Position numbers and translations under genes: made by a program. Of a DNA stretch of 9,537 nt, positions 1 to 7,971 are shown piece by piece; position 1 is the first letter of the stretch; the number at the start of each line of letters is the position of its first letter. Source of the stretch: an uncultured Planctomycetaceae bacterium (lineage in GTDB: Bacteria > Planctomycetota > Planctomycetia > Pirellulales > Pirellulaceae); assembly GCA_937904535.1 (NCBI GenBank), contig CALELC010000003.1, positions 1 to 9,537 on the forward strand. The letters are read 5' to 3'. Under the pieces are notes generated by a model. That model saw only the letters and a program-made list of their open reading frames with translations. It was not told where the DNA came from and searched no databases.

Positions 1-1
1 G

Positions 2-2089
2 CCAGAGGCTCCCCAGCTCGCCGCAGCGCTCCGGCAAATCTCGGTCGTCGCCAGCACTCCTCACAGTGCAACCTTGTTGGTGAAGCGAGCCCCGGCAGCA
101 CCGGCAGTGTTTGATTTTGAAGCGTGGCAGCGCAACGTCGCCGCAGAGTTGGAACTGCTGCGAGCGTTGCCATCGATCGCCTCGCCTGAGTCCGCCGACA
201 TTCTGGCGCGACTGCAGGAACTGGCCGAAAGCGGTTGTCTAGCCGCCGAGCAGATCGAGGATCGTGCCGCCCAGGTCGCTTGCCTCTCGGCTGCTCATGC
301 GGTGCAGCGCCGCGTCGTTGTGTGGAGTGCTGCTCACCGTGCGACCACAGCCGCCAGTTCTTGGGTCGGCGATGATGAGGGCAACTGGGCAAGCCGCGAA
401 CAAGTCGAGCAACTGTTGGCGGCTGTGGGCCGCGATGCGTCGGCAAGCGAGGATCCTGAAGGCTGGCAGCGGTATCTGCTGCTCGAAGAACTCGGGAAAG
501 CCAATGGTAGCGACGACGAATGGGAACGCCGGCTTGCGGCGCAGCGGCTTCTCTCACGGCTGATCTGGTACGGTTTGACGCCGACGCAAAAATCGTGGAT
601 CGACCGCGATTCGGTCGCCGCGTTGCAGTTCGTTGTGCGCCGCTGGGCCGTCGCTCCGGTGGACTACACAGCGCTGCTCGGACAACTCGAGCGTCAGGAA
701 TCCGATGCAATCGATCTCGGTGCCATCGATGTCGCGCGGGCTGTGCAGTCACTTCGATTTGCATCATCGCCCGAAGCCGTCGAATTGGCTGACGCGATCG
801 ATACCTACTACCGCAACGCCAACATTCGCTTGGCGGTAACCGACACCCTGATCAACCGGCTGATCCCCGAAGTCGATGCGCGGGTCGATCCGATTCGCCA
901 GCGGATGCTCGGCGCCGATGTCCGCGGCCAAAGTCATGTCGATAGCCGGGTAGCTGTGCGGCTGATTCCGAGCCCATCGTCCTGGCAACTGCAGTTGGAA
1001 ACGCTTGGTCAAGTCCGCGCGGCTACAGCGAGCCGCAGCGGCCCGGTTTCGATTCACACCGGTTCGCGCGCTGAGTTCCTGTCGACGACGCCGCTGGAAA
1101 TCGGTCGGTTGTCGGCAACTGCCGGAGGTACGGCTGTGGCCGTCGAATCCAGCACGCAGCTACGCGGGGTCGAGACCGACTACGATTCGGTGCCTCTGAT
1201 CGGTTCGCTGGTTCGCGAGATCGCGCTGAACCGCTACCAGTCGTTAGCACCGCAGGCCAAGCAGATTCAGCAAGGTCAAATCCGCTCCGAGGTCAGCTCC
1301 GAAATCGACGAACGGGTTCGCACTCAACTCGGCGAAGCCTCTGAAAAATTCACTCGCCACTTGTTGGGCCCGCTGGGTTCGCTGGGGCTCAGTCCGATGG
1401 TGGTCGATATGCAGACGACCAACGATCGACTTTCGGCTCGCTACCGCATCGGCGGTGACTGGCAACTTGCTGCGTTCACACCCCGGCCACGGGCACCGTA
1501 CGACAGTCTGCTGAGCCTGCAAGTGCATCAATCAGCACTTAACAACACGCTGGAAACCGTTTTGCCAGCTGGTCAGGCCAAGACGATCGAAGAAATCACA
1601 ACGGATCTGAAGGATCTGTTTGCGCTGGAGCAACTCGGGTTGCCCAGTGACGAAGATGACCAGGACCTGGCGGCCGATACGGTCATTCAGTTCGCATCAA
1701 CTCGGCCGGTGACGATCGAAATCGAAGACGACGTGCTGTGGATCACCCTCCGCGTGATGCGACTGTCGCGCGAAGGCGGCATTGACTTGCGGCGGTTCAT
1801 CGTTCGCGCCGCTTACCGCTGCGAAGTCGACGGGCTCCAAGCACGGCTGGTCCGCGATGGTCACCTGCGGATCAGCGGACCTGGGATGTCGATGCGCGAT
1901 CGTCTGCCGGTGCGAGCGATTTTCAACAAAGTGTTCTCGACCCGGCGTCCGCTGCAACTGACTCCGACGCGGCTGGCCGAACACCCGGCAATGGAAGGTC
2001 TGGCGATCACGCAATTGGAACTGCGTGACGGCTGGATCGGACTGGCCATCGGTCCGGCACCGACACCGCGTGTGGCGAAAAAAGAGTAA
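2..2089 (+). CDS. Unrecognised large protein, 5'-partial
   Basis: I do not recognise a named family. The reading frame is open from base 2 to the TAA stop at 2087-2089, giving at least 695 residues. A TTG at 74 could serve as a start, but there are 24 sense codons before it with no stop, so the gene most likely begins outside the window. The first third (to about base 810) is predicted by eye to be mostly helical, with many Ala, Leu, Glu and Trp. After that come alternating strand-like segments and a helical, charged stretch around bases 1240-1370. Two related motifs, LAVTDTLINRLI (830-865) and LQVHQSALNNTL (1517-1552), share the pattern L-x-V-x-x-[ST]-x-[IL]-N-x-x-[IL] and may mark the starts of two related beta-rich modules. 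No transmembrane segment, catalytic motif or metal site is apparent. The N terminus, and so any signal peptide, is missing. It is convergent with the neighbouring haem-protein gene and so transcribed separately. Coding status is confident; function is unknown. Confidence 0.85.
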   Translation, partial: PEAPQLAAALRQISVVASTPHSATLLVKRAPAAPAVFDFEAWQRNVAAELELLRALPSIASPESADILARLQELAESGCLAAEQIEDRAAQVACLSAAHAVQRRVVVWSAAHRATTAASSWVGDDEGNWASREQVEQLLAAVGRDASASEDPEGWQRYLLLEELGKANGSDDEWERRLAAQRLLSRLIWYGLTPTQKSWIDRDSVAALQFVVRRWAVAPVDYTALLGQLERQESDAIDLGAIDVARAVQSLRFASSPEAVELADAIDTYYRNANIRLAVTDTLINRLIPEVDARVDPIRQRMLGADVRGQSHVDSRVAVRLIPSPSSWQLQLETLGQVRAATASRSGPVSIHTGSRAEFLSTTPLEIGRLSATAGGTAVAVESSTQLRGVETDYDSVPLIGSLVREIALNRYQSLAPQAKQIQQGQIRSEVSSEIDERVRTQLGEASEKFTRHLLGPLGSLGLSPMVVDMQTTNDRLSARYRIGGDWQLAAFTPRPRAPYDSLLSLQVHQSALNNTLETVLPAGQAKTIEEITTDLKDLFALEQLGLPSDEDDQDLAADTVIQFASTRPVTIEIEDDVLWITLRVMRLSREGGIDLRRFIVRAAYRCEVDGLQARLVRDGHLRISGPGMSMRDRLPVRAIFNKVFSTRRPLQLTPTRLAEHPAMEGLAITQLELRDGWIGLAIGPAPTPRVAKKE

Positions 2090-2113
2090 CCGCTCCGCTA
2101 CGCTCGCCAGTAC

Positions 2114-2141
2114 CGCGGCATCTGCCTGCAGGCTCGCCGCG
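2114..2141. terminator. GC-rich inverted repeat in convergent gap, possible bidirectional terminator
   Basis: The 91-nt gap between two convergent stop codons holds outer arms CGCGGC (2114-2119) and GCCGCG (2136-2141). They enclose the perfect 10-nt palindrome GCCTGCAGGC (2124-2133), with an unpaired 4/2-nt internal loop. The position between two gene ends fits a terminator for both. There is no T-tract on either side, so it is not a classical intrinsic terminator; it could also be chance in GC-rich DNA. Confidence 0.3.
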
Positions 2142-2180
2142 CACTATCCATTCGGCCCAGCGTACGAGGCTGCCGCCGAT

Positions 2181-5100
2181 TTACGGTTGCCCAGTGGTTG
2201 CTGGCTGCTGGTGCAACTTTTCAGGCGTGCCAGCGATTACCGACTGTACGGTGGCTCCCGGTGGCTGCTCGAGCGACAGCAACGCGAACAGATCGGCCAT
2301 CTCCTCGCGAGTCATCTGTTCTTCCAGCCCTTCAGGCATCAGCGAGTGTTCGTTGTCCTGGATCTCCTCGACGTCATCCATTGGGATCACCTCGAGCTTG
2401 CCGCCTTGGACCTTGAGCACAATCCGTTGCTCCGAACGCTCGCTCACCAGCCCGCTGATCACGCGGCCGTCGCCGGTAAGCACGGTCACGCTCTTGTAAG
2501 CGTCACCGATTACTAAGCTCGGGTCGAAAACGCTGATGATGAGCTGTTCGAAGCTGCCGCGTCCATTGCGGGTGATCTCCGGGCCGACTTCATAGCCGCG
2601 ACCATGCATCACATGGCACTGGCCACAGATTCGGTCGTACACCGCGAGCCCACGCTGCGCGTCGCCACGCGCTTCCTGCAGCAGATACTCCGATGCCTGA
2701 CGAACGACCGCCTGACGATCGGGTGATTCTTCCGCCCGCACCGTCCCCCAGATCCGCTTCGCTCCGGCGCTCAACTTCGGCGATTTGCTCGTTGCCAATT
2801 GGCGAATTTGATTGGGTCCGATCACATCCCTGGCAATCTGTCCATCGGCGATTGCGTCGAACAGCAACAGTGCCGTCGGTTCGCGCTGCACCATCAGCGA
2901 TGCCACCATCGCCTGAACTCCGATCGGAACACTGGACAGCCGTTGCAGCACGCGACGCTGCACGTCGGGTTCCGCTCGCTGCACCACCGCACCGAGCAAC
3001 GCGTCCCGCCAGGCAGCATCAACTTCCTGTCCCGCCGCCAATTCATCCAGCCACTGCTCGACGGCGGCACCGATTACCGCTGGCTGCGTAATTGCGACCG
3101 TGGCAAGCAGTTCCTGTCGCTGCGTCACCGGCAATTTCGGGTCGAGCAAACCGGCGGCCAATCGCCGCTGCGCCGCCGGTTCATCGGCAAACGCTCGCAG
3201 CTGCCACCGCGCGAGTCCTTCTCCTTCGGTGTCATCTGCCCAGCGGCGGAGCACCGCTGCTGCAGCCGCTCGGCGAATCTCGCCCGTACGCAGTCGTGCG
3301 AGTACGGCGCTGTAGACCTGATTGGAAGCGGCCGGACGATCAGCGGCGAGCGAATCAGCAATGCTCAGCACCGACCGCAGCGTATCCTGGTCACTGGCAC
3401 CGGACAAATCCGACTTGACTTCGGCCAGCAGGCGTGTCGCGATCCGCGGCGCCAGTTCGGGCAGCAGGCCACTGCGGCTCTGGGCCAGACTTTTAACGAG
3501 GTACGCCTGGTCCTCCACGACATGTGGTTGCAAGTTCTGCCACACGATCCGGGGCAACAAGCCATCGTCCTCACTGTGGTTCAACACCTTCAGCAGGATC
3601 TCGGTGGTAGTAGACCGCTGAGTCCCTGACGCGATCTTGCCCGCCGCGATTGCCACCTGCAGTCGCACCGGCGCAGCCGGGTGGGACACCAATCGCGTCA
3701 GTTGTTGAACCAGTTCGTCCGTCGCCTCACCAGCACCGCGAGCCAACCGATTCCCGCTCACACGCACCGCCCAAGCAACCGTCAGCGGTTCAGCTGCTGA
3801 AAGCTGCTGTAGCAATTCCTGATGGCTCAGCTGCGGCGCGGTCAGCGCTGTCGTCAGCAGCGCCAGTGACGGCCCCGCTCCAGCACCACTCACTCGACTC
3901 AACCGCTCCAGCAGCATACGGCTGGTCTGCCGATTGATCTCGCCGCGTTCGGCCCGCAGACGCTCGGCAAGCAGCACCGCGGCCCGTTGACGATAGAAGA
4001 TGTTCTCGTCCTGGAGCAGATCCAACAGTTGTGAATCATTGAGTTCGGCGAGGTTGCGGTGAGCGATCTCTGGCCGCTGCCCATAGACGATCCGGTAAAG
4101 ACGCCCATGACCGCGATCGACCCCTTGGGGATCCGCGTTGGCGTCCTGATAGCAGTGATATCGGTCGTACCAGTCGAGCACATACAAACAGCCGTCCGGT
4201 CCGACCTTCTGCGCAACCGGCATGAACCACGCGTCGTTGGCAGTCAGGAAATCGGGATGACCTTGGCCTCGATACGTGGAGCCGTTCGGCGCTACGGAAT
4301 CCACGTTGATGCACCCGCCATGGATGTTCCCCATGTACAGCTTATTGCGGTACTCAGGCGGATATGCCGGGGAATCAAAGAACTCGATGCCGCAATAAGC
4401 AGCCATCTGGTGCCGGTGCTCGACGATGGAGTCGATCTTCCAGGTGTGCGGTGGGTAGGGACCGCCCTGACGGTGATAGTATCCCGTTTCCGCTAGATGC
4501 CACAGGTGATCGATCACGCAGGCGCTGACGAACGCATCACCTTCGTGATTAAACGCAATCCCCCAAGGATTACTCGTACCCTCGCAAAAGAGATCGAAGC
4601 GATGGCTCACCGGATCGATGCGAAACATCGCGCAGGTGAAGTCATAGCTCCGGTTGCCCTGCTTGACGATGCTGCGATTAAAGACACCGTTGAGCCCATA
4701 GAGAAAACCGTCGGGCCCCCAGGTCAATGCGTTGGGCAACTCGTGGGTATCGTCTCGCCCGAAACCGGTCACCACTACCGTCTGCGAGTCGGCGCGATCG
4801 TCTCCGTCCGTGTCCTGCAAAAACACGATATCAGGCGCATTCGCCACCCACACACCGCCATAACCTATAGCGATCCCTGAAGGGATATTCAGCCCCTCGG
4901 CAAAGATCTTGACCGATTCGAAACGACCATCGCCATCGGTGTCCTCTAAGATCTTAATGCGGTCGCGCCCTGGCCCCGCTTCTCGCCGTGGATACTCGAA
5001 GCTCTCCGTGACAAAAAGACGCCCACGATCATCAAACGCCATCGCCACTGGGTTGACTAGGTCCGGTTCAGCCGCAACCAATTCAACATGAAACCCCTCC

Positions 5101-5288
5101 GGCACCACCATCTTTTCCAGTGCCTGCTGCGGCGACAGCGGCGGTCCAGGCGGTTGGGTTTGCTTTCGCGGGATAAATACCTCCTCAGCTAACGCACACG
5201 GCAGCGCTGACAGACTGATCACGGTCACCGACACGACCGAAAAGCGGATCACGACAGAAGGTGTGAGCACCGAGGAGAGAGCGAGCAT
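2181..5288 (-). CDS. Exported PVC-type haem protein: membrane-bound dehydrogenase domain, HEAT-like repeats, CxxCH haem domain
   Basis: This 1035-residue protein has the planctomycete/verrucomicrobial layout matching TIGR02604 (N-terminal, putative membrane-bound dehydrogenase) and TIGR02603 (C-terminal haem-binding). A signal peptide spans residues 1-34, with likely cleavage after ALA, so it should work outside the cytoplasm. Residues about 55-403 form the N-terminal domain, probably a beta-propeller related to soluble sugar dehydrogenases. They include two Asp-rich loops, DTDGDGRFE (116-124) and DTDGDDRAD (159-167), that look like calcium sites. Residues about 418-843 are Ala/Leu-rich helical pairs of HEAT type. 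Residues about 873-1008 form the cytochrome c-like domain, with CGQCH at 888-892 and a possible axial Met at 984 in MPEGL. I chose the ATG at 5286-5288 because it puts the signal peptide at the terminus. The frame extends upstream to 5474, but that would run through the hairpin and into nqrF. There is no clear Shine-Dalgarno. Family members are thought to be redox enzymes, perhaps on carbohydrates; the substrate here is unknown. Confidence 0.93.
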   Translation of the reverse strand: MLALSSVLTPSVVIRFSVVSVTVISLSALPCALAEEVFIPRKQTQPPGPPLSPQQALEKMVVPEGFHVELVAAEPDLVNPVAMAFDDRGRLFVTESFEYPRREAGPGRDRIKILEDTDGDGRFESVKIFAEGLNIPSGIAIGYGGVWVANAPDIVFLQDTDGDDRADSQTVVVTGFGRDDTHELPNALTWGPDGFLYGLNGVFNRSIVKQGNRSYDFTCAMFRIDPVSHRFDLFCEGTSNPWGIAFNHEGDAFVSACVIDHLWHLAETGYYHRQGGPYPPHTWKIDSIVEHRHQMAAYCGIEFFDSPAYPPEYRNKLYMGNIHGGCINVDSVAPNGSTYRGQGHPDFLTANDAWFMPVAQKVGPDGCLYVLDWYDRYHCYQDANADPQGVDRGHGRLYRIVYGQRPEIAHRNLAELNDSQLLDLLQDENIFYRQRAAVLLAERLRAERGEINRQTSRMLLERLSRVSGAGAGPSLALLTTALTAPQLSHQELLQQLSAAEPLTVAWAVRVSGNRLARGAGEATDELVQQLTRLVSHPAAPVRLQVAIAAGKIASGTQRSTTTEILLKVLNHSEDDGLLPRIVWQNLQPHVVEDQAYLVKSLAQSRSGLLPELAPRIATRLLAEVKSDLSGASDQDTLRSVLSIADSLAADRPAASNQVYSAVLARLRTGEIRRAAAAAVLRRWADDTEGEGLARWQLRAFADEPAAQRRLAAGLLDPKLPVTQRQELLATVAITQPAVIGAAVEQWLDELAAGQEVDAAWRDALLGAVVQRAEPDVQRRVLQRLSSVPIGVQAMVASLMVQREPTALLLFDAIADGQIARDVIGPNQIRQLATSKSPKLSAGAKRIWGTVRAEESPDRQAVVRQASEYLLQEARGDAQRGLAVYDRICGQCHVMHGRGYEVGPEITRNGRGSFEQLIISVFDPSLVIGDAYKSVTVLTGDGRVISGLVSERSEQRIVLKVQGGKLEVIPMDDVEEIQDNEHSLMPEGLEEQMTREEMADLFALLSLEQPPGATVQSVIAGTPEKLHQQPATTGQP
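2613..2627 (-). other. Haem c attachment motif CGQCH
   Basis: The codons for Cys-Gly-Gln-Cys-His are residues 888-892 of the haem protein. The two cysteines would bind haem covalently and the His would be the proximal ligand. It is the only CxxCH in the protein, so a single haem is expected. Confidence 0.9.
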
Positions 5289-5336
5289 CGGGCCGGCGGA
5301 CCTGTGCAGGAGGGGCAGGGTAGAAATGCAACGCAA

Positions 5337-5364
5337 GGCGGCGACGTGTAACTTACACGCCGCC
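5337..5364 (-). terminator. Hairpin after nqrF, probable operon terminator or attenuator
   Basis: Read on the minus strand, the arms GGCGGC + GTGTA and TACAC + GCCGCC pair over 11 bp, with a 3-nt loop and a 3-nt bulge on one side. The structure lies about 57 nt after the nqrF stop and about 48 nt before the next start. It is followed by TTGCGTTGCATTTCT, which is T-rich for this genome but not a clean T-tract. It most likely ends or reduces nqr transcription before the haem-protein gene. Whether that gene has its own promoter cannot be told; I see no convincing -35/-10 pair. Confidence 0.5.
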
Positions 5365-5421
5365 GCCGAGAATGCAAATCGAGGGGTGCTCGCAGCCCCG
5401 TTCAGCCGCTCAAAGGTGAGC

Positions 5422-6642
5422 TTAACCGCCGAAATCGTCGTAGGCGATGTTCTCGGGCTCGACCCCCAGGTCATCCAACATCTTGAACACCGCCGCGTTC
5501 ATCATGGGCGGCCCACAGATGTAGTACTCGATATCCTCAGGAGCCGGATGGTTCTTGAGGTAGTTCTCGTAGAGCACCTGGTGAATAAACCCGACATACC
5601 CGGTCCAGTTGTCCTCGGGAGCCGGTTCACTCAGCGCGATATTAAACTGGAAGTTCGGGAACTCCTTCTCAATCTCGCGGAAGTGATCGACATAGAACAG
5701 TTCCCGCAAACTCCGGCCACCATACCAGTAGCTCACCTTGCGGTCGGTCTTGCCTCGCTTGAACAGTTCAAAGATATGGCTCCGCAGCGGTGCCATCCCG
5801 GCGCCACCACCGATGTACACCATCTCGGCCTTCGTATCTTTAATAAAGAACTCACCGTAAGGTCCGCTAATGGTCGCCTTATCGCCAGGCTTCAGGCTAA
5901 AGATGTAACTGCTCATCTTACCCGGCGGTGTGCCTTCCGGAGCCCGCGGCGGTGGCGTCGCAACGCGGACATTGAGCATGATGATGCCCTTCTCGCCGGG
6001 ATAGTTCGCCATCGAGTAGGCGCGGACCACCGGTTCATTGACCGTCGAGACGTAGCGCCAGATGTTGTACTTATCCCAATCGGGATGATACTTCTCAGCG
6101 ATATCGAAGTCTTTGTAGGCGACCGTGTGCGGCGGGCACTCGATCTGAATGTATCCCCCCGCTTTGAAGTTCACTTCTTCGCCCGGTGGCAACTCCAGCA
6201 CGAACTCCTTGATGAAGGTGGCAACGTTGTCGTTGCTGCGAACCGTGCAGTTCCACTTCTTCGTCTCAAAGGCTTCCGCGGGCACCTCAATCTTCATGTC
6301 CTGCTTCACAGCGACCTGACAACTGAGACGCTCACCCTCCGCGGCTTCGCGTTTGTTGATGTGTTCCTGTTCGATCGACAGGATTTGTCCGCCGCCTTCG
6401 CGGACCTTCACGCGGCACTGCGCACAGGTTCCACCGCCGCCACAGGCACTGGACACGAAGATCCCAGCGTCGGCGAGCGCGGTCAGCAATTTACCGCCCG
6501 CTGGAACCTCGATCTCTTTCTGGTCATTCACCAGAATCTTGACCGGCCCGCTCGCCACCAGTTGCTGTTTCGCTACGAGAATAAAGGCGACCAGGAGGAT
6601 CACCAGCAGGGTGAACACTACGACGCCAAGGATGATCGTCAT
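5422..6642 (-). CDS. nqrF: Na+-translocating NADH:quinone oxidoreductase subunit F
   Basis: NqrF is the electron entry point of the Na+-NQR complex: it oxidises NADH on the cytoplasmic side and passes electrons through FAD and a 2Fe-2S cluster to the rest of the enzyme. The 406-residue length is normal for the family. An N-terminal membrane anchor occupies residues about 3-24. The ferredoxin-like domain carries Cys67, Cys73, Cys76 and Cys108 (C-x5-C-x2-C plus a distant Cys), the standard 2Fe-2S set. The FAD site is RAYSMAN (207-213), and the NADH-binding loop is GGGAGMAP (278-285). The reductase C-terminal signature CGPPMM begins at Cys377, and the chain ends in YDDFGG, whose Phe is the usual flavin-stacking aromatic. 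NqrF distinguishes this operon from the related Rnf system. The ATG at 6640-6642 has no evident Shine-Dalgarno. The gene is the last nqr gene here, 73 nt after nqrE, with a hairpin downstream. Confidence 0.98.
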   Translation of the reverse strand: MTIILGVVVFTLLVILLVAFILVAKQQLVASGPVKILVNDQKEIEVPAGGKLLTALADAGIFVSSACGGGGTCAQCRVKVREGGGQILSIEQEHINKREAAEGERLSCQVAVKQDMKIEVPAEAFETKKWNCTVRSNDNVATFIKEFVLELPPGEEVNFKAGGYIQIECPPHTVAYKDFDIAEKYHPDWDKYNIWRYVSTVNEPVVRAYSMANYPGEKGIIMLNVRVATPPPRAPEGTPPGKMSSYIFSLKPGDKATISGPYGEFFIKDTKAEMVYIGGGAGMAPLRSHIFELFKRGKTDRKVSYWYGGRSLRELFYVDHFREIEKEFPNFQFNIALSEPAPEDNWTGYVGFIHQVLYENYLKNHPAPEDIEYYICGPPMMNAAVFKMLDDLGVEPENIAYDDFGG

Positions 6643-6715
6643 CGATTCGAATACCGCTTAAGAATTACTGAACGCCAATCTCTCAATCCGCGAACGTTTG
6701 CCTGCTGGACTGGTA

Positions 6716-7339
6716 TCAAATACCGCCAAACGACATGAACGCAATCGCCATCAAACCCACTGTAATGAAAGTGATGCCCAGCCCGCGGAGTGGTGGGGGA
6801 ACGTCACTGTACTTCATCTTCTCGCGAATCCCAGCCAAAGCCACGATCGCCAGTGCCCAGCCAAATCCGCTACCGATCCCATAGGTGCACGATTCTAGAA
6901 AATCATATTCGCGTTGCTCCATGAACAACGAACCACCCATGATCGCGCAATTCACGGTGATCAGCGGGAGGAAAATCCCCAGCGCGATGTAGAGCGGAGG
7001 AAAGAAGCGGTCGAGCGTCATTTCCAGAACCTGCACCACCGCCGCAATCACACCGATAAAGGTGATAAAGCTCAAGAAGGTCAAGTCGACGTCGGCGTAC
7101 CCACTGCCCAGCCAACTGAGCGAACCTTGCTTAAGCACAAAGTTGTAAAGCAGATTGTTCAGCGGGATGGTAACGGTTTGCACCACCACCACGGCAATGC
7201 CCAATCCCATCGCTGTCTTGACGTTCTTACTAATCGCCAAGAACGTGCACATCCCGAGGAAGAACGCTAAGGCGAGGTTCTCAACGAAAATCGCCCTAAG
7301 AAAAATACTGATATAGTGATCAGCTCCGTGGAACACCAT
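6716..7339 (-). CDS. nqrE: Na+-translocating NADH:quinone oxidoreductase subunit E
   Basis: NqrE is an integral membrane subunit that pairs with NqrD; together they form a pseudo-symmetric channel-like core around an iron centre. The 207-residue product has about six hydrophobic segments. Cys31 (in LGMCTF) and Cys131 (in TVNCAI) match the two conserved cysteines that hold the iron in the family. The C-terminal part contains the strongly conserved stretches REKMKYSDVP and GLGITFITVGLMA. I chose the ATG at 7337-7339 over the longer frame to 7456: it puts HYISIFLRAIF at the N terminus as in other NqrE proteins, has AGGAG 11 nt upstream, and sits 5 nt after the nqrD stop. Compared with the Vibrio protein as I remember it, about six extra residues lie in the loop near residues 72-82 (around GSLSWLGSGY). 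Confidence 0.97.
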   Translation of the reverse strand: MVFHGADHYISIFLRAIFVENLALAFFLGMCTFLAISKNVKTAMGLGIAVVVVQTVTIPLNNLLYNFVLKQGSLSWLGSGYADVDLTFLSFITFIGVIAAVVQVLEMTLDRFFPPLYIALGIFLPLITVNCAIMGGSLFMEQREYDFLESCTYGIGSGFGWALAIVALAGIREKMKYSDVPPPLRGLGITFITVGLMAIAFMSFGGI

Positions 7340-7344
7340 GATGC

Positions 7345-7971
7345 CTATGTCTCCTCGATTTGTTCGGGCTTCAGCGAGCGAAGACCCCAGATCAAAAACC
7401 CGATAATGAAAAACGCACTCGGCGGCAGCAGCATCAGACCGTTGGGGTTGTACCAACCGCCATTGCGATCCAATTCAAAAATGGTCACACCAAACAGGCT
7501 GCCGGCACCGAACAGCTCGCGGAAAAAGGCGACGACGATCAACACCGCCGAATAGCCAATCCCATTTCCAATGCCGTCGAGAAAACTGATACCGATGCCG
7601 TTCTTCATCGCAAACCCTTCAGCCCGACCCATCACGATACAGTTGGTGATGATCAAGCCCACAAACACTGACAGCTGTTTGCTGATGTCGTAAAAGAACG
7701 CTTGCAGAATCTGGTCGACCACGATCACCAGGGACGCGATCACCACCATTTGCACAATGATGCGGATGCTGCTGGGGATATAGTCGCGGATCGCAGAGAC
7801 GGCAGCGTTGCTAAACGCCGTCACCATCGTCACCGCGACACACATAACCAGCGAGACGTTCAGGCTGGTCGTCACCGCCAGCGCGCTGCAAATCCCTAGA
7901 ATCTGCAGAGCAATCGGGTTGTTATCGATAATCGGCCCGAACAGGACCTGTCCGACGCTACGGTTTGCCAT
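7345..7971 (-). CDS. nqrD: Na+-translocating NADH:quinone oxidoreductase subunit D
   Basis: NqrD is the second half of the NqrD/NqrE membrane pair. The 208-residue length is typical, with about six membrane segments. Cys28 (in LGICSA) and Cys111 (in IITNCIVMGRAE) are the expected iron-centre cysteines, so with NqrE all four are present. The family stretches DNNPIALQILGICS and VMGRAEGFAMKN are recognisable. The start ATG at 7969-7971 overlaps the end of nqrC by 14 nt and has a strong AAGGAG 6 nt upstream, which suggests translational coupling. The C terminus is short and charged (KPEQIEET), as expected for a cytoplasmic tail. Confidence 0.97.
   Translation of the reverse strand: MANRSVGQVLFGPIIDNNPIALQILGICSALAVTTSLNVSLVMCVAVTMVTAFSNAAVSAIRDYIPSSIRIIVQMVVIASLVIVVDQILQAFFYDISKQLSVFVGLIITNCIVMGRAEGFAMKNGIGISFLDGIGNGIGYSAVLIVVAFFRELFGAGSLFGVTIFELDRNGGWYNPNGLMLLPPSAFFIIGFLIWGLRSLKPEQIEET
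7351..7355 (-). promoter_or_regulatory. Ribosome binding site of nqrE
   Basis: AGGAG on the minus strand, 11 nt before the ATG at 7339 and within the last codons of nqrD. It supports the short 207-residue NqrE start. Confidence 0.6.

Noticed and set aside
74..76. TTG at 74 as the start of the left-hand gene
   Set aside because: The frame is open for 24 codons back to the window edge, and no Shine-Dalgarno precedes the TTG, so the true start is probably upstream.
2799..3629. 276-codon plus-strand open frame inside the haem-protein gene
   Set aside because: It is antisense to the HEAT-like region of a well-supported gene, and its Arg/Gln/His-rich product has no recognisable fold.
5289..5474. 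62-codon N-terminal extension of the haem protein
   Set aside because: It would overlap nqrF by 53 nt, run through the hairpin and bury the signal peptide internally; the ATG at 5288 gives a normal signal peptide at the terminus.
5263..6738. 491-codon plus-strand open frame antisense to nqrF
   Set aside because: It lies opposite a certain nqrF gene with all cofactor motifs, gives a low-complexity product rich in His, Arg and Asp with no recognisable domain, and is explained by GC-biased codon use on the other strand.
7340..7456. 39-codon N-terminal extension of NqrE
   Set aside because: It overlaps nqrD, resembles no NqrE N terminus, and the shorter start has a Shine-Dalgarno and the expected HYISIF beginning.
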